Positions 1 through 12,497 of a stretch of DNA of 64,000 nt are shown here, piece by piece. Each line of letters begins with the position of its first letter. Position 1 is the stretch's first letter. Below the pieces are notes generated by a model, which saw only the letters and a list, made by a program, of their open reading frames with translations, did no database searches and was not told the DNA's origin. This DNA comes from Plumapathes pennacea (Eukaryota; Cnidaria; Anthozoa; Antipatharia; Myriopathidae): the NCBI GenBank assembly GCA_964036295.1, contig OZ038471.1, positions 255,501 through 319,500 of the forward strand, read 5' to 3'. Position numbers and translations under genes: made by a program.

Positions 1-1784
1 AAGTTTTCAAGCCAAGAACTGGAAATCATTGAGTAAAAAAGAACTTCAGAAGCTCACAAGTCAAGAAAGAGGCAGATATTTGGCAGTAAGTACCCTGCCA
101 TCGACGAATCGACCCGCTGTCTTAATACACCACGTCATAATATGACATGACAGCTGTGTTCTAAAATCTACAGGCAGTGCATAAGGTTTTCGCCGAACTG
201 TGGCATTAACTTGTACATTTCATTTTGCTTTTCGGCAGTATGAGACCCCATCTAAAAATTGCAGCGAGTCAATGTCAGAGGCCCGAAAAAGACTTCGAGA
301 ACTCAAGAAACTCAGAAAGAGGTAATATATCATACCACAGTAGTATTAACATATCAATAACATAAGTTGCAAAGACCAAAGACAGCTACTGCATATTTTA
401 CTGATGATTGTGTTATACTCACAGGCAAGAGAAGCCTCCACCACAGGAAGAAGTTATTGATGCTGAAATACACACCAAGTTAATGGGACAGTTGAAGTGA
501 GTTTACTGTCTAAAAATAGGTCCACAATGCATGCACTCTCTCCTTCGCAGAGGCTCCTTGGTGGAGCGGAGGGGGAGTGGAAAGAGGAAAAGAGGGCGTA
601 CAGGGTACGATGCTCCTTGGGGAGCTGGGAGGGGAGTGGAAAGAGGACACCTGTGGAACAACAGGAATGGCGAAGGGATGGAAGTTTCAATCTTCTCCTT
701 CCCCCTTCCCATCATCCCTCATGCACTTGGTTTTTCTCTCCCCAGGCCCCTGCACACTTTTCATTCCCCATGTGAAATCAACTACAAAGTGAATAAAAAA
801 TCCTGTGCGGAGGGGAGATGCATGCATGTGTCTGCTGTGATGAAGTTGAATTACATGTCTTCTCACCAACTTTTTGCATGGTTTTAGATTACAACATAAT
901 GTTGTGTGCGAGGTTGGTAGTGGTCATGTTTCAATCATCTTCTGGTCTTGCTTCTTTTCAGAGCTGCTGAAGCAAGGAACAGGATTCGCTTGATGAGATT
1001 AAGATACAATAACAACAGGGTGAGTTGATAAGATGATGATGATGACAATGCAGATAAACATATCTAATAATAATAATCTGAGCAGCCCTTGCAGAGCAAC
1101 CCTTTCACTCCAAGTAACCAACTTCAATCTCATCACTCATAATCATACGTAAGTGGAACTTGGTTTATAGCTTGCTCAGATGAAAAGTGACTGAAATATT
1201 AATTCTCATTACAGCTCTCGTGCATTTCTTCTTAAATGGTTGGGAGAATTTGCATGTTTGAATTGTGGTATCAAATGAAGTATAATTGCCTGCCTTGTAC
1301 AGTACAGGGAGCTTGTTGTCCAAAATGCATGCGAGTGGTAACCTCTTGTTGATCTGCAGGGCTCTGAAGTGAACCACTTGATATCATGCCAACCAACAGC
1401 ACTAAAGGCTGTCCGTCTACAGAGCTTGGTTCCTCCAAATCCAGATAAAATTTACATCAGAGACTTCCTGGTTAAAAATGAGGTAAGTATGGCACACTTC
1501 ACTGCACTTATGGTTTCTACCCCTGATCAGAAATATCATTAAAGCTCAGGTCACAAATAAATCAGGTTGCTTGTCATCCAGAAAGAACAGGCGACAGATC
1601 AGGCAACAACAAAGTCAGCATGCAAATGAAAGACTGCTTCAGGCATTTAATTCTGCTTCATATCCCCACCCTCTTTCCTCATCTAATGGTAACATCATTT
1701 GTTGTCCCAACTTTACAGCGGTCTCGAGTAAATGCTTTGTTGGAAGATGAGACAGGACTGGAAACCGCACGACTGCTCACGTGA
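1..1784 (+). CDS. 3' part of an unrecognised, highly charged protein
   Basis: Six exons can be chained in one frame: 1-85, 239-321, 425-496, 962-1019, 1360-1482 and 1719-1784, each bounded by GT donors and AG acceptors, ending in TGA at 1782-1784. The 5' end lies outside the window. The visible part (about 160 residues) is rich in Lys, Arg and Glu, with a helical or coiled-coil look in its first half (for example SEARKRLRELKKLRKRQ). The last 60 residues are less charged and contain KIYIRDFLVKNERSRVNALL. I do not recognise the family. The layout (basic helices then a compact C-terminal motif) is seen in cytoskeletal or ciliary proteins, but that is only a guess. It converges on the AGBL2/3-like gene with about 500 bp between stop codons. 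A poly(A) signal follows at 1950. Confidence 0.7.
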
Positions 1785-1949
1785 TGAGTGACGTCAGAGC
1801 TCTGGTCTATTCCAGGCATCCACAGTCTACAAATGGTTGTGAAGAATGGAACTGGGCACTAACAGTCTTCATGCACGTGACAAGTCAAACTGGAGTTACT
1901 TTATTTGACACACCAAGGTCACACCATTTATCAAAGACGCGCATCTCTT

Positions 1950-1955
1950 AATAAA
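1950..1955 (+). terminator. Poly(A) signal of the first gene
   Basis: AATAAA lies 166 bp after the stop codon of the upstream + strand gene, in an AT-rich stretch. The 1785-2284 gap otherwise holds only the 3' flanks of two convergent genes. On the minus strand an AATAAA at 2244-2239 lies 41 bp past the carboxypeptidase stop and may serve that gene. Confidence 0.55.
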
Positions 1956-2284
1956 TATATATTCGCCTATCTTCAGCTTATGTATAGAAAATATATGATA
2001 GATGTCTTCTATATAAATTTTTAGAAAGAAATCTGGATAAAAATGGCCGCTTTGTTCAATATGTTAGCCGTATGTGTTAATAGAATAGCATATGCACTCG
2101 AGTTGCTTTGTTTGTGTTTAAATTGAGTTAGATACCACAAACAGCGCGTGTTGCAAGAAGTACGTTTTTCACGCAAAAAGGCACGCAAATCAATCAGTAA
2201 TGACCGTTCCCTAGCAGTTTTGGTTCATCACTTCGTTGTTTATTTTTTCAGTCAGCTCGCGTTACTTGAATCTGATGCAGCGGT

Positions 2285-5200
2285 TCAGCTTATGCGCGAG
2301 TAGTAGGACGGCAAGACAGATGGAATAAACTCTGGTCCATCAGGTATTCTGGTGGTCGCTCCAGCGCTGTGTGATTTCTTTGCGTCTTCCGTTGAATCGT
2401 AACTGTACCGCTCTCTACGTTCATGAACTCTTGGTCTTGCTCTTGAACTGTGGCTGTTTCTCGTCACCTGCGCATTATCCAAGTCTACCAAACTCCCTCT
2501 CTCATCGGCCTGTCCCCGGGTTTTTTTAAGATTGCTGATGTGGCGCGAGAATCTCTCATGACCCCTTGTTTTCAGATCGCTGAGGACAAAATCGTTTGGT
2601 TGGTAGCTCCTGGTTTCTCCAGATGAGTTGTCTTCCAAATCAACAGCGTAAGCCGGGGAGATTTTCCTTCGCTGTCCCTGCTCTCGTCTTGCTTCTTCAA
2701 AAGTCTGCAGGCCTCGTGGTTCTCTCGACTTGTGATCCACTTTCTTCTCTTCCAGCCACACATTTCTCTGATGCTGATACGGGACTCGAACGGAAAAGCC
2801 CTGATCTCCACCCGAGAGATAATCAAACTTAAACGAATCGACTTCTACCAACTGTCTAACAACAGGCTGATACTGGAACGGTGGGACGCGCATCATTGTG
2901 CTGTTGCTGGTGTTCTTGGTGAGCATGTAGTAAGCAAGACGACGCTGTGCGGTGATGTAGTTCAAGTTTGCGTCGTCAGTCGAGCTAAACAACGGTGCTG
3001 AGTCCTCGTCGAAGCCATCAGAAAACTGCCACAAAAATAAAGATTGAACACATCAAAATGCGTCAGTGCCTAAGTAAAGGTCCTAATACGGCAAGCAAAC
3101 TTCCCGGCGTAAACATTTGTGCAAGTATCAGCTTTTGAAATTGAAATGAATAAATCGAGAATCCAGCTAGGATGGTCAAATATCGTTGGGACGCTTTGAG
3201 TGGAGTACCAATACGCACAAGTGAAGCACAGTTTTCATCCGTACAACCCATAGCCCCGCTCCTTGTGCAGGTACATGCTCAACTGCCCAACATTGAACCG
3301 GCCGGGAGATGATCTTCTCAAAAATTGTGACCACGAGTATGTACAAACTTCATGTTTCCAACGGGCTTGCCTTGCGTTGCACTCTATTGGTTTCAAATGC
3401 TCACCTTGACTAGAAAGTCCTTTTTCTCGTCATTCTTCTGGTTTTCCTTCTGTTTCAAGGATTTTAGAATCATATATAAATAATTATGGCCAAATATGAC
3501 CACACATTGGAACATGCGAGGGAAATTATCATTGTCAAAAAGGTTATTTCTAGAATGTTTTTCCTGCTTCATCCTTGAATAGATATATTCTAGCCTGGTC
3601 TCTGGGTCCCAGATATCCTTTTGTGAAATGGCCCGTGGAAAAATATAAGAAAGAAAAAAAAAAAAAAAAAAGAAAAACTCAAAACTCAATAACGACCTAT
3701 ACCCTACGCCCTAAAACTCACTTTGCGCGCTCGCTCCAGGATTCTCTCTTGTGAGAAGATGGGGATACCGCCATTGGAGCGGTTGTTGTACGGATTGACG
3801 AACTTGTTTACGTTCGTCTTCACCTTTTTCAGCTGCAGAAAAAAAAACTTGATCAAAAAACTCACTGTTGACCGTCTCTCACTGGCGAGAAACGGTCAAC
3901 ACGAGACAGTTCCTTTACAAAGAAAGTTTCATCTTGAGATTACGTGGGGTGTGTGCACATAGAATAGGAGAGCTTTGAAAATGGGACACAGCAAGTAAAA
4001 GTCAAACAAAAAAGCACTGCATTCTTGGACAGAGTTCTTGTCTATTTGAGACCCCATCTCCCTTAGACACCTCACCGAAACTGTTTATTATGGTCATGTT
4101 ATATATTTTTTTACTGCTGTATTATATATTGTACATTGCTTGCTCACAAGGAGGTTTTATTTTTTAATTATTACTTTTATTTTTCACCCTTTTGGAATCT
4201 TTATAGTTCAGTTATTTGCTTATTTTAACTGTCGAAGATGCTCGAAGCTGCTTAAAAGCACAAAACAAGTTATAAAGGTAATCCATTTTGGTCAAAATAA
4301 CCTATTAAAAATTTACATGTATTTATTTATTTATTACTTTCCATCACAAAAATACCGTATTTTTGGACCAACATCGTAATCTTTACGTTTAAGTTTATAC
4401 GTTTAAACTCAATGAACAATACTTTACAGTGCGTTTTCTTCCCACACCAGAGTTGCCTTTCGTTCCAGCTGTGTTCTGTTAGAAGTTAAAAGGACGTTAA
4501 CAAACGGCGGACGCTAGAATCAAGGTGTACACAGAGTACTGCCTGACTCGGTAACGCAACACACAGTTTAGTGACATGTATTTTGTACAGCAGTCTGTAC
4601 TGATCGTTTGATCACGTCAGCTTATCAAGATTTCAAGAAATATTGTTTAGCATTTCGTGCAAACTTAGGTGTTGCACTTACCTCCTGCTTGGCTGTGTCA
4701 TCAGGCTTGCTGGGCTCTTGAGAGGCAACAGGTTTCTGACATGATAAAAGCAGAGGACAAGTTTACAGCAAGAAGACAACACATATCGCAATTAGTACAC
4801 TTGTTAAACTTTCTGTCAAGAGCAGTCGGCTGAAGCAGACATACCACTTCTCAAGTAACGAAAGAACGAACTTACGTTCTTCGTCCAGCGCGCTGAATAA
4901 CAGTTTTTAAAAAACCACACCATACGCGTGGTACAGTGAATGTGCAAACGCGTGTGGAGTGTCGTGACAGTATTGTGTGACAGATGTAGACGTCGTGACA
5001 GTACTGCGTGACGATGTAGACGTCTTACCGACAGCGTATCCCACCAATGCTTGGCTTTCTTCTTCTTCTTTTTCTTCTTTCTTTTCTCTGTCTGTACAAC
5101 AAAAAATAACCCAAAATAAGCTGTATATTCTTACTACAATAAAAGCATTCAATAACACCATTCCTCCCCTCCCCTCCCCCGCTTGAGACAGTGGCGTGAC

Positions 5201-8200
5201 GTAGTACCTCCTTGGCCTCCGTGTCTCCTTTGTCCTTTTCCGTGCCAGAGTCGTCGTTTTCCATGTCGCTGTCTGAATCACTGGAACTGAGGACGGAGAT
5301 CAAGGTTATTTGAACGAACGTCACACAACACAAAAAATGTCGCATGATGAGCAACAACATAGCAGAGCCGATTGGAGGTAGTGCTGCCAAGGAATCAGTC
5401 TGTCAGTAAGTTTTGATGTCTTCTGTGTTACAAGTGGCATTCTATCCTCTTTATGCACGTATATATTAATCCTCTTGCCGCCATATCCAAAATTCCGACA
5501 ATAGAAAGTAAAACAGACTTTAACTCAAATTCACACCAACTAAAACGTCAAACACGGCGTACTTACTCAGACTCTTCGTATTGGTCGGCCAGATTCAGAC
5601 CCTCCAGGATTTTCATACAGTCGTTAAAAGACTCCATGCGAGCGCTTTTGAGCACAGCGGAGCAGTTTGGACTTGACAAATCTTCCATCTTCCGACTCTC
5701 ATCACCAACTGATGACGTTATCGCTTCCAAGTTCCCTCTGTTCACTCCGCTTGCCCCAGTTTCCTCGAGCTCCCCGTCAGCAGTTGTCTCTCCCTTTGTC
5801 ATGACGACATCAGAGTGGATATTCTCTGCTTTCTCTATGAGTTTTTCCAGGTGGAAGTTGCCAAGTGTCTGTTTCAGAATGTCACGTGTCATCTTGCAAG
5901 CAAGCTCCACAAACGCCTGCGTTAACTCGCTTCTGCCAATCAAGACACGACACGTCAATCACCATAGGAACCAATCACGAACGACTGGTTAAGCATAAGC
6001 ACAGACACAAGAGATATACGTCCCGGAAAATGAGCGACGCAAGCAAAAGCATTAGTGCAAATAAAATGAGAACGTTTGATCCTTGTGGTTGCGCTTGTGT
6101 TGAGCCTGTTCCACTATGAAATAAGAACTCTTGCACACGCATCACTCGTGAAAACCAGGCTTTAACAACGACTGAATGCCACTACAGGCATACATAAGCG
6201 GACCGTTCAAGACCGTACAAGCATGTCGACTTCGGATCGTTTGTATATAAACCTTACACACAACTCACCGGTTGCCGCTCTTCGCCTCCGAATAATCTAG
6301 CAGCACCTCACAGAAATGGCGTCCCATCGCCTCAAAGTCGCCCACATTGAAGTGCCGTCCTTTCTCGCTGCAATGTGAATTACCCGCAAATGGTTTGAAC
6401 CCAGAAGTATCACTTATTCAACTAATGTGATTGGCCGGGTTAGAGTAGTCTTCGGAGAGACTGGAGACGAACGACTACTCTCACTGGGACGATTATAGCA
6501 GGCGAATATTTATCATCATCAGCGTCATCAATGTCATCATCAACTTCATCGTCAACGTCATCATCAGCGTGATCATCGTCATCATCATCATCATCATCAT
6601 CATCATCACCATAGTTATTGTCACAGTCAATTATCGTCATGATCATATTCGTTTGCATGATCTACATTTTCTTGCAGATTGACACAGCTTAGCACTTGTG
6701 TGTTGTACTTACATTTCGCCAAAGTTTGCTCCACAGAAAGTGGCCTCCATAGTGAAGCTGTTGGTGATACCCATCTGACGCCACATGACCACTCGCGCTG
6801 TCGATTCCTTGCACTTGCGCACTCGGAACTTACAGCCGCTGAAAGAAAACTTGTCTGGAGCCTGGAACAAAACAAATACGTCACGGTCAAAAAGAATAAT
6901 AAATGAGAGAGAAGAGTAAAATAAGGAAGTGAAAGAAAGAAGGGAAGAACAAGACGAAGAACAAGAACAAGAAATACAACAAACGGGAGGAGAGGAATAT
7001 AAAAAAGAAGGGACAGAGCGCAGCGCGACCAAGTGGAGAAGTTCGAACAGAAGTCGGAGGAAGAGACAAAACGTTGACGACGTAGAATCGAACCTTTTGC
7101 GACATCATCCAAGGAAACAGCCTCTCTTCCACAAAACTGCTCATCGAGTTCACCTTGCTGTCGTTAGTACAGCCGTACATGAACACGTTTGGCTTGCGAC
7201 TGTGTCCGTGCAGGTCGCAGTAAATGATCACCTACAAAGAAACGGTCGCATAAAAACCTGGAACCCAAGTTTACAGGGCGCGGGACTTGCGCATAACTAA
7301 ACACCAACAACACTTACCTCGTGATCGTTCTTGAACATTTCCAACATGTTCTTCGTGTGCCATACGGTAGGGAAATTCTCCTGGAAAATAAGATTCTTTG
7401 AGTACCACGCATTTCGAACCTATCTTCTGAGTCGGTCCTGTAGCCTTTACTTCTGCCAGTATTCTCATCTAATCTTCTTTATCTATTCTCATCTTTTCTG
7501 AGTCGGTCATGTGATCTATATTTCTGCCGGTATTCTCATCTAATCTTCTTTATCTATTCTCATCTTTTCTGAGTCGGTCCTGTGGTCTACATTTCTGCCG
7601 GTATTCTCATCTGTTCTTCTTTATCTATGTGAAGTTTTCTCACCTTGTTGGGTTCCCTGTATGTTCTGTTCAAGTCTCTCGCCGCCAGGTTTGTCCGGTA
7701 GTTCCCAACTATTACTCCATCAGGGTTCAACATCGGTACCACTTTAAACACGAACTTTCTCCGTAGTTTCTGTTCAGGACAAAAAGACATCAACAAATCA
7801 AGGACACTGAACATTCTCCATGGCTGTGACGTCAGTGCAGCACGTGGTTTCTCCTCACCTCCGCTACTGGGTGACCGCTGGTCAGGAAGTCCAGCATGCC
7901 TTTCATCATCCAACTCGCGTTCGTCTCTCCCGGATGAACACGTGCGCTCAGAACCACGCCCAACTTCTCGCTGTCCGGCACTGTTGACACGAGGCACACA
8001 TCAACACGTTAGACTGAATTTCTCCCGTTCACTTGCAGCTAAACCTTTCCAGTTTCAGTAAACTTCAAATCACACTAAAATACACTTGTTCATTTCTTAC
8101 CGACCTACCACCCCAACCATAACTTATGACGTTTGACCACACCACAAAACGGTTCACGTGCTATCTCCTCTCACCTTTACTGGATGTTATCGTGAGAACG

Positions 8201-11200
8201 TGGCAAGAATTACCAGCCACAGTTTGACACAACACCTGCAGGAGCAAAGCAAAATTTGCTGAATAATAATAATTAATGGCTCATCTATACACGTGGGAAG
8301 TTGGGAGAATAGGAGAGTAGCGTAGGGAAACCACTCGGACTTGTTAACTGATAATTAGTCAATAAAATACATCACGTATTACGTCAGCGTGTAATATACT
8401 CTCATCTTACACGGTTATTTGGCCAATCAGAACGAGCGTAGTATCATAGTTATTTTGTAATGGGTTTCAGCTGTCAATCCTCATAGACTCCAAGAGAACA
8501 ATCCAGTACAAGTTGAGTTTGGAATTGTGTTTTACCTCTTTCCTGACATGTTGGGAGGTGTGGGGCTGGTCCACCATTGTCCTCAGGTACAGCTCAAGAT
8601 CGGTGTAAGAATAAGGGTAACAATGTGCCAGATAACAAGTGTCTGCATCATGGGGAAATTCCTACAGAGAAAGAAAACAGTAAATAACAGATCCGTATGC
8701 ACCCCAGATAAAGTTTCCACACCACTGCACCTTAAGAAAAACCAATCAAGCAGTTAAACAGTTAGCAACCAAAATTGAAAATCTTGTATTTACTGAATCT
8801 TTCTTTTATTACTTCCTTTTTCAAATTTTCAAAAAAAAAAAATACTACTAATAATAAGACTCCCTCCTGCTCTTCTCATGCTAATAGTAACTGTTCCTAT
8901 TGATCTGGCCACCAGCAGACCCGACAGCTTATTGAACACATTATGTCAGCATAAATTACCATCTGAAAAGTTAGGGTGTGGTATTCCAAGTTGCGCTGTA
9001 GTAGATTGCTTCTATATGACAAGTTCTTGTGGTAGTCAATATGATGACCTGCTCTTATCCAACCCAGGCCCTCCTGTGACGCATCAATCTCTGAATACAG
9101 CAGTGGTTTCATACCTTATAAGGAACAAAGGCATCTCAAAACACATTCAATGATGATGAGGCTTCCGTTTTAAGTGCCCAAATTTGTGCCCACATGTTGC
9201 CCTCTTATAATCATCTAAAATGTGCACATTTTTTAAAAGTATATTAACTGTTTATGGCATACTAAGAGCTGAATATACTTGCAGATAGCTATTGCAGTAG
9301 CTGATCTTGACAATCTTACCATAGTTGTAAAGACTGTCCTTTTTCAACAGGTTGATGATGTTAAATTTGTATGTCACACCAGGAATCATCCCTCGCACAC
9401 AGAAGTAGTACCTGGATGGCAAGAAAGAATGATTGACGAGGATGGCATATGATATACCTTGTCCACATCACTTGAAAAGCAATGACTTAGTTAAAAGCTT
9501 ACCATTGAGTGTGTCGCTTGGTATAGAGGTCTGTATTCAGTATCAAGTCATACTCATAATTCCCTCTGCAGGAACAAAGCACTTAAATTTATTGAACAAT
9601 ACCACAAATCAATACATAATTTTCTGATTTTCCATCAATGAGATTTATACACATGGCTCTACTGCATGTATACTCACATTCTTTTGGCTTGTCTTAAGTT
9701 TCCACATTCAAATCTGGATTCAAACACAAGACCTGGAGGACTGCCAGAAATGCATCTTTGCGAAGGCTGCAAAACAAAAAGATATTATTATATTATATTT
9801 GCCACAAGGATGACTAACTGTCTTGCTGTACTGCAGTTATGCCCCAAAGCAACCCCACCCCAAACCCCCCTCCCCTTAACATAATGCTCACCCTTTCAAA
9901 ACATACCCAGAAAATTCACAGAAAATAGAAATGCCCTGTTATTTGATCTTACAGTATGTCATGATAAATTCAAAACTTCAAGTTTCAATTTGATCGGAAC
10001 ATTACCAAGACACTGATTATACAGACAGACGGACATTGAACTGATACAGACTGCACTCATACAAAGAACCTTCTTTTTGATTGTCTATAACGAGCATACT
10101 TTATTTTGGTAGCCCACAAACCTGTCCTCTGAGCTGCCTGTCATACACTACTTGATGACCCCGCCACTGCCTAGGGTACAAAGAGGCCTCTTGTTGAACA
10201 CTGGTACACTGGTTGGAAACTGACAAAAAATAAAATAAAAAAAAATTATTAAAAAATAAATAAATAAATAATAAAAAAAAAAATAATAATAATAATAATA
10301 ATAATAAAATAAAATAATCCCCAAATATTTAAATATTTAAATGATGCATGTACAAGCGTGATTCAATCACCAAAACTAAGAATATCAATAAAGAGAAGTC
10401 GCAAGACTATATAAACTGAGAAATATTGATAATGAGGTTAGAATAAAATGTTGACAATAAGTTATTCATCCATTAAATACTACTCTCAAAATATTGCACT
10501 TTTAGCTGCACGCAGCCCGATACAGCTTTATGCTATCGCTCCTTATCAGTCCTGTTGGCTGACAAAACCACAAATAAACAAAAACAAAGCGAAACACTAT
10601 AACGATTTAAAAATAGAAGGATATCATGTCGTAGCTATTGGCGAGCATTGAGTATTGTATAATGTCAACATACAAATGCACGCACGCCTTGAAAATGCTT
10701 CAGAATTTCTCACCCGGGGTGTTCAATGGCTCTACATCTCTTGGAATGTAGTGGATATGACTTTGATTCGGGTATACTGGCAGATGATCCTTAGGCCAGT
10801 AGGGTCCGGGAAGTTCGTGACGCGTGCCGCTGTGATCAAACCATACAGCGCCTGCCGCACGCTTGAACACATGGTCTCTTGAATTCACTCGAGCTTTATC
10901 AACATTCTCCAAAGCAACCCTGGTGTAGGGGCTAAAATTCTTATTAAAACCATCGGTTCGGGGATCTAAACAAACGGGCGAGCCGCTAGTCGCTCTGGTT
11001 GTGAAATCTGTTTGTTGAAGCGTAGCCGCTCTCATAGTACGGCGGCTGTTGAACTTCTGCAAACAATGTTGACGTCTAAACAACATAATTTCGTCTCCTT
11101 CCTCGTCGTATGCACAGCTGTAGTTTTTTCGTTCAGATTTCCCTTCCGTGTTTGCCTTATCCTTTTCCAGTTGCCATTTCCGACGTTCTGCCGCTTTTCT

Positions 11201-11509
11201 CTCCTCGTACAGCTTCTTCCTCTTCTCGATGGGCGGTGTGCCAAGAACAGCTCTCACTTGTGATTGAATGTTTCGCTCCACAGATGTCCTGATTTCGTCG
11301 ATCCATGACTGTCTTGCCGTTTCGGTGGTAAACAGTTTACGGGCTTTTTCCTCAGACATATTCGCAACCTCTTTTTCCAGCTCAGCATGTCTCCTCCATC
11401 GCAAGGTCAGTTTGTGTTGTGCCGAAGCCGATATTTCGCCCGCAGAGCTCCTGTGGTCATTTATAGCTGTGTCTTCTTCTTCTTCCTCTTCACAAATCTC
11501 TGAATACAT
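2285..11509 (-). CDS. AGBL2/3-like: Cytosolic carboxypeptidase 2/3-like (tubulin deglutamylase family, M14)
   Basis: Family members remove glutamates from the tails of tubulin and other proteins, mostly in cilia and centrioles. Twenty-one exons join in frame to 1,211 residues: 10714-11509, 10122-10219, 9678-9766, 9503-9565, 9320-9411, 8960-9114, 8536-8661, 8175-8235, 7859-7980, 7644-7769, 7318-7380, 7094-7231, 6713-6861, 6269-6367, 5567-5932, 5208-5286, 5029-5091, 4682-4735, 3722-3832, 3405-3449, 2285-3025. The N-terminal CCP beta-sandwich ([13 protein letters not shown]) precedes the M14 domain. Zinc ligands are H509 and E512 ([12 protein letters not shown]) and H605 (CDLHGHS); N568/R569 and the catalytic E682 (FTMEATFCG) are present, so the enzyme looks active. 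The first exon encodes a 265-residue acidic then basic extension, and the last exons encode a lysine-rich stretch and a disordered tail. Choosing between CCP2 and CCP3 needs a tree. Confidence 0.95.
4961..5024. repeat. Two-copy 31-bp direct repeat
   Basis: The motif GTCGTGACAGTA...GATGTAGAC occurs twice with a 31-bp period in an intron of the carboxypeptidase gene, ending just before the exon boundary at 5029. Confidence 0.5.
6511..6608. repeat. (CAT)n microsatellite
   Basis: Interrupted then pure CAT/TCA trinucleotide repeats, inside an intron of the carboxypeptidase gene. Long acidic or basic reading frames over it are artefacts of the repeat. Confidence 0.9.
7421..7630. repeat. 71-bp tandem repeat, about 3 copies
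   Basis: The anchor GAGTCGGTC recurs at 7429, 7500 and 7571, giving a 71-bp period. Each unit continues with a T/C-rich stretch containing TATTCTCATCT and TTCTTTATCTAT. It fills the intron between the carboxypeptidase exons at 7318-7380 and 7644-7769 and stops close to the donor site. Confidence 0.85.
10222..10318. repeat. AT-rich low-complexity tract
   Basis: Poly-A and AAT/AAAT repeats next to the acceptor of the second carboxypeptidase exon, on the intron side. Confidence 0.8.
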
Positions 11510-12497
11510 CTTAGTGGAAAAGCCACTTTGTCCTTAAGAAAGGATATTGACTTAGAGATCAGCACTGACTTACCGCTGCCAAAGAGTATACACCGCGCGT
11601 TCATACAATAGACGTTGTTTCCATGACAATAAACAAGTGAGTGATTAAAGCTGCCTGCACTTGTAACCACTGTTTATATTGGCTTTTGACATTTGCCTGC
11701 AGGCGCTAGCAAAAAATGTAAGCTTGTCAATCTTTGACATCGTAGTTTCGGAAGAAAGTTAAACTATAATTCATTAGAGAGGCTTCATAAATGATTGAAG
11801 ACAAAGCAAAACATAATAAGTATTATTTTGTTCTGTGCAAAGCACTTTGTTTTTGCCGCAGAAAGGGAGTAATGTTTATCTAAAACAAGTGCGCAAGGTA
11901 AAATCCAAGAGATCGAGATATGGCGGCGGGATTTATTGCTTGCTTTTGATTATTTAGTCGGCTAATTTACGGCCATCCGGATGAGTTAGCGGGCGTATTA
12001 CTTTATCACGAAGAGGGAAATTAATATTTTATGATAATGAGTATCAGGCATCAACAATGGGCACTGTCTTCACCTGACTAGCATTGGTCTTATGAAGTGT
12101 TATCAGCTTTTGACGCCAAGATTATACAAAAAGACTGAAAGAACCAGAAGGGGCAAAACGCACTGCAATAAAGTGTTTGAATGCAGGAATAGTACTTGCT
12201 TCGCTGGTGCAGCAGTGACTGAACTGAAGGCATGGAATACCGTATATCACAAACAAAAAATAATTTTCACTGAACCCAGTCGTATCAACTTTACATCGTT
12301 TAATTAACTGACTGCTTAGTACAGAATTCTAAGTACACGCAGCGACCTTGTCGGTACTCAGTGTCTTCAACTAACCGGACTCTGATAGCTTTCTGTCCGT
12401 AGACCTCTATTGCGTCTCGCATGCTGTTCCCGGTGTGTCCGCTTCAGTTGTCCAGTGTCAATCATTTTGAGAGATCTGGTCAACAGCCCGGACTAGT
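11510..12497. other. Intergenic, no gene seen
   Basis: This stretch holds the presumed promoter of the carboxypeptidase gene (start codon at 11509, minus strand) and the 3' flank of the GPCR gene. I see no convincing exon, RNA gene or mobile element in it. Confidence 0.5.
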
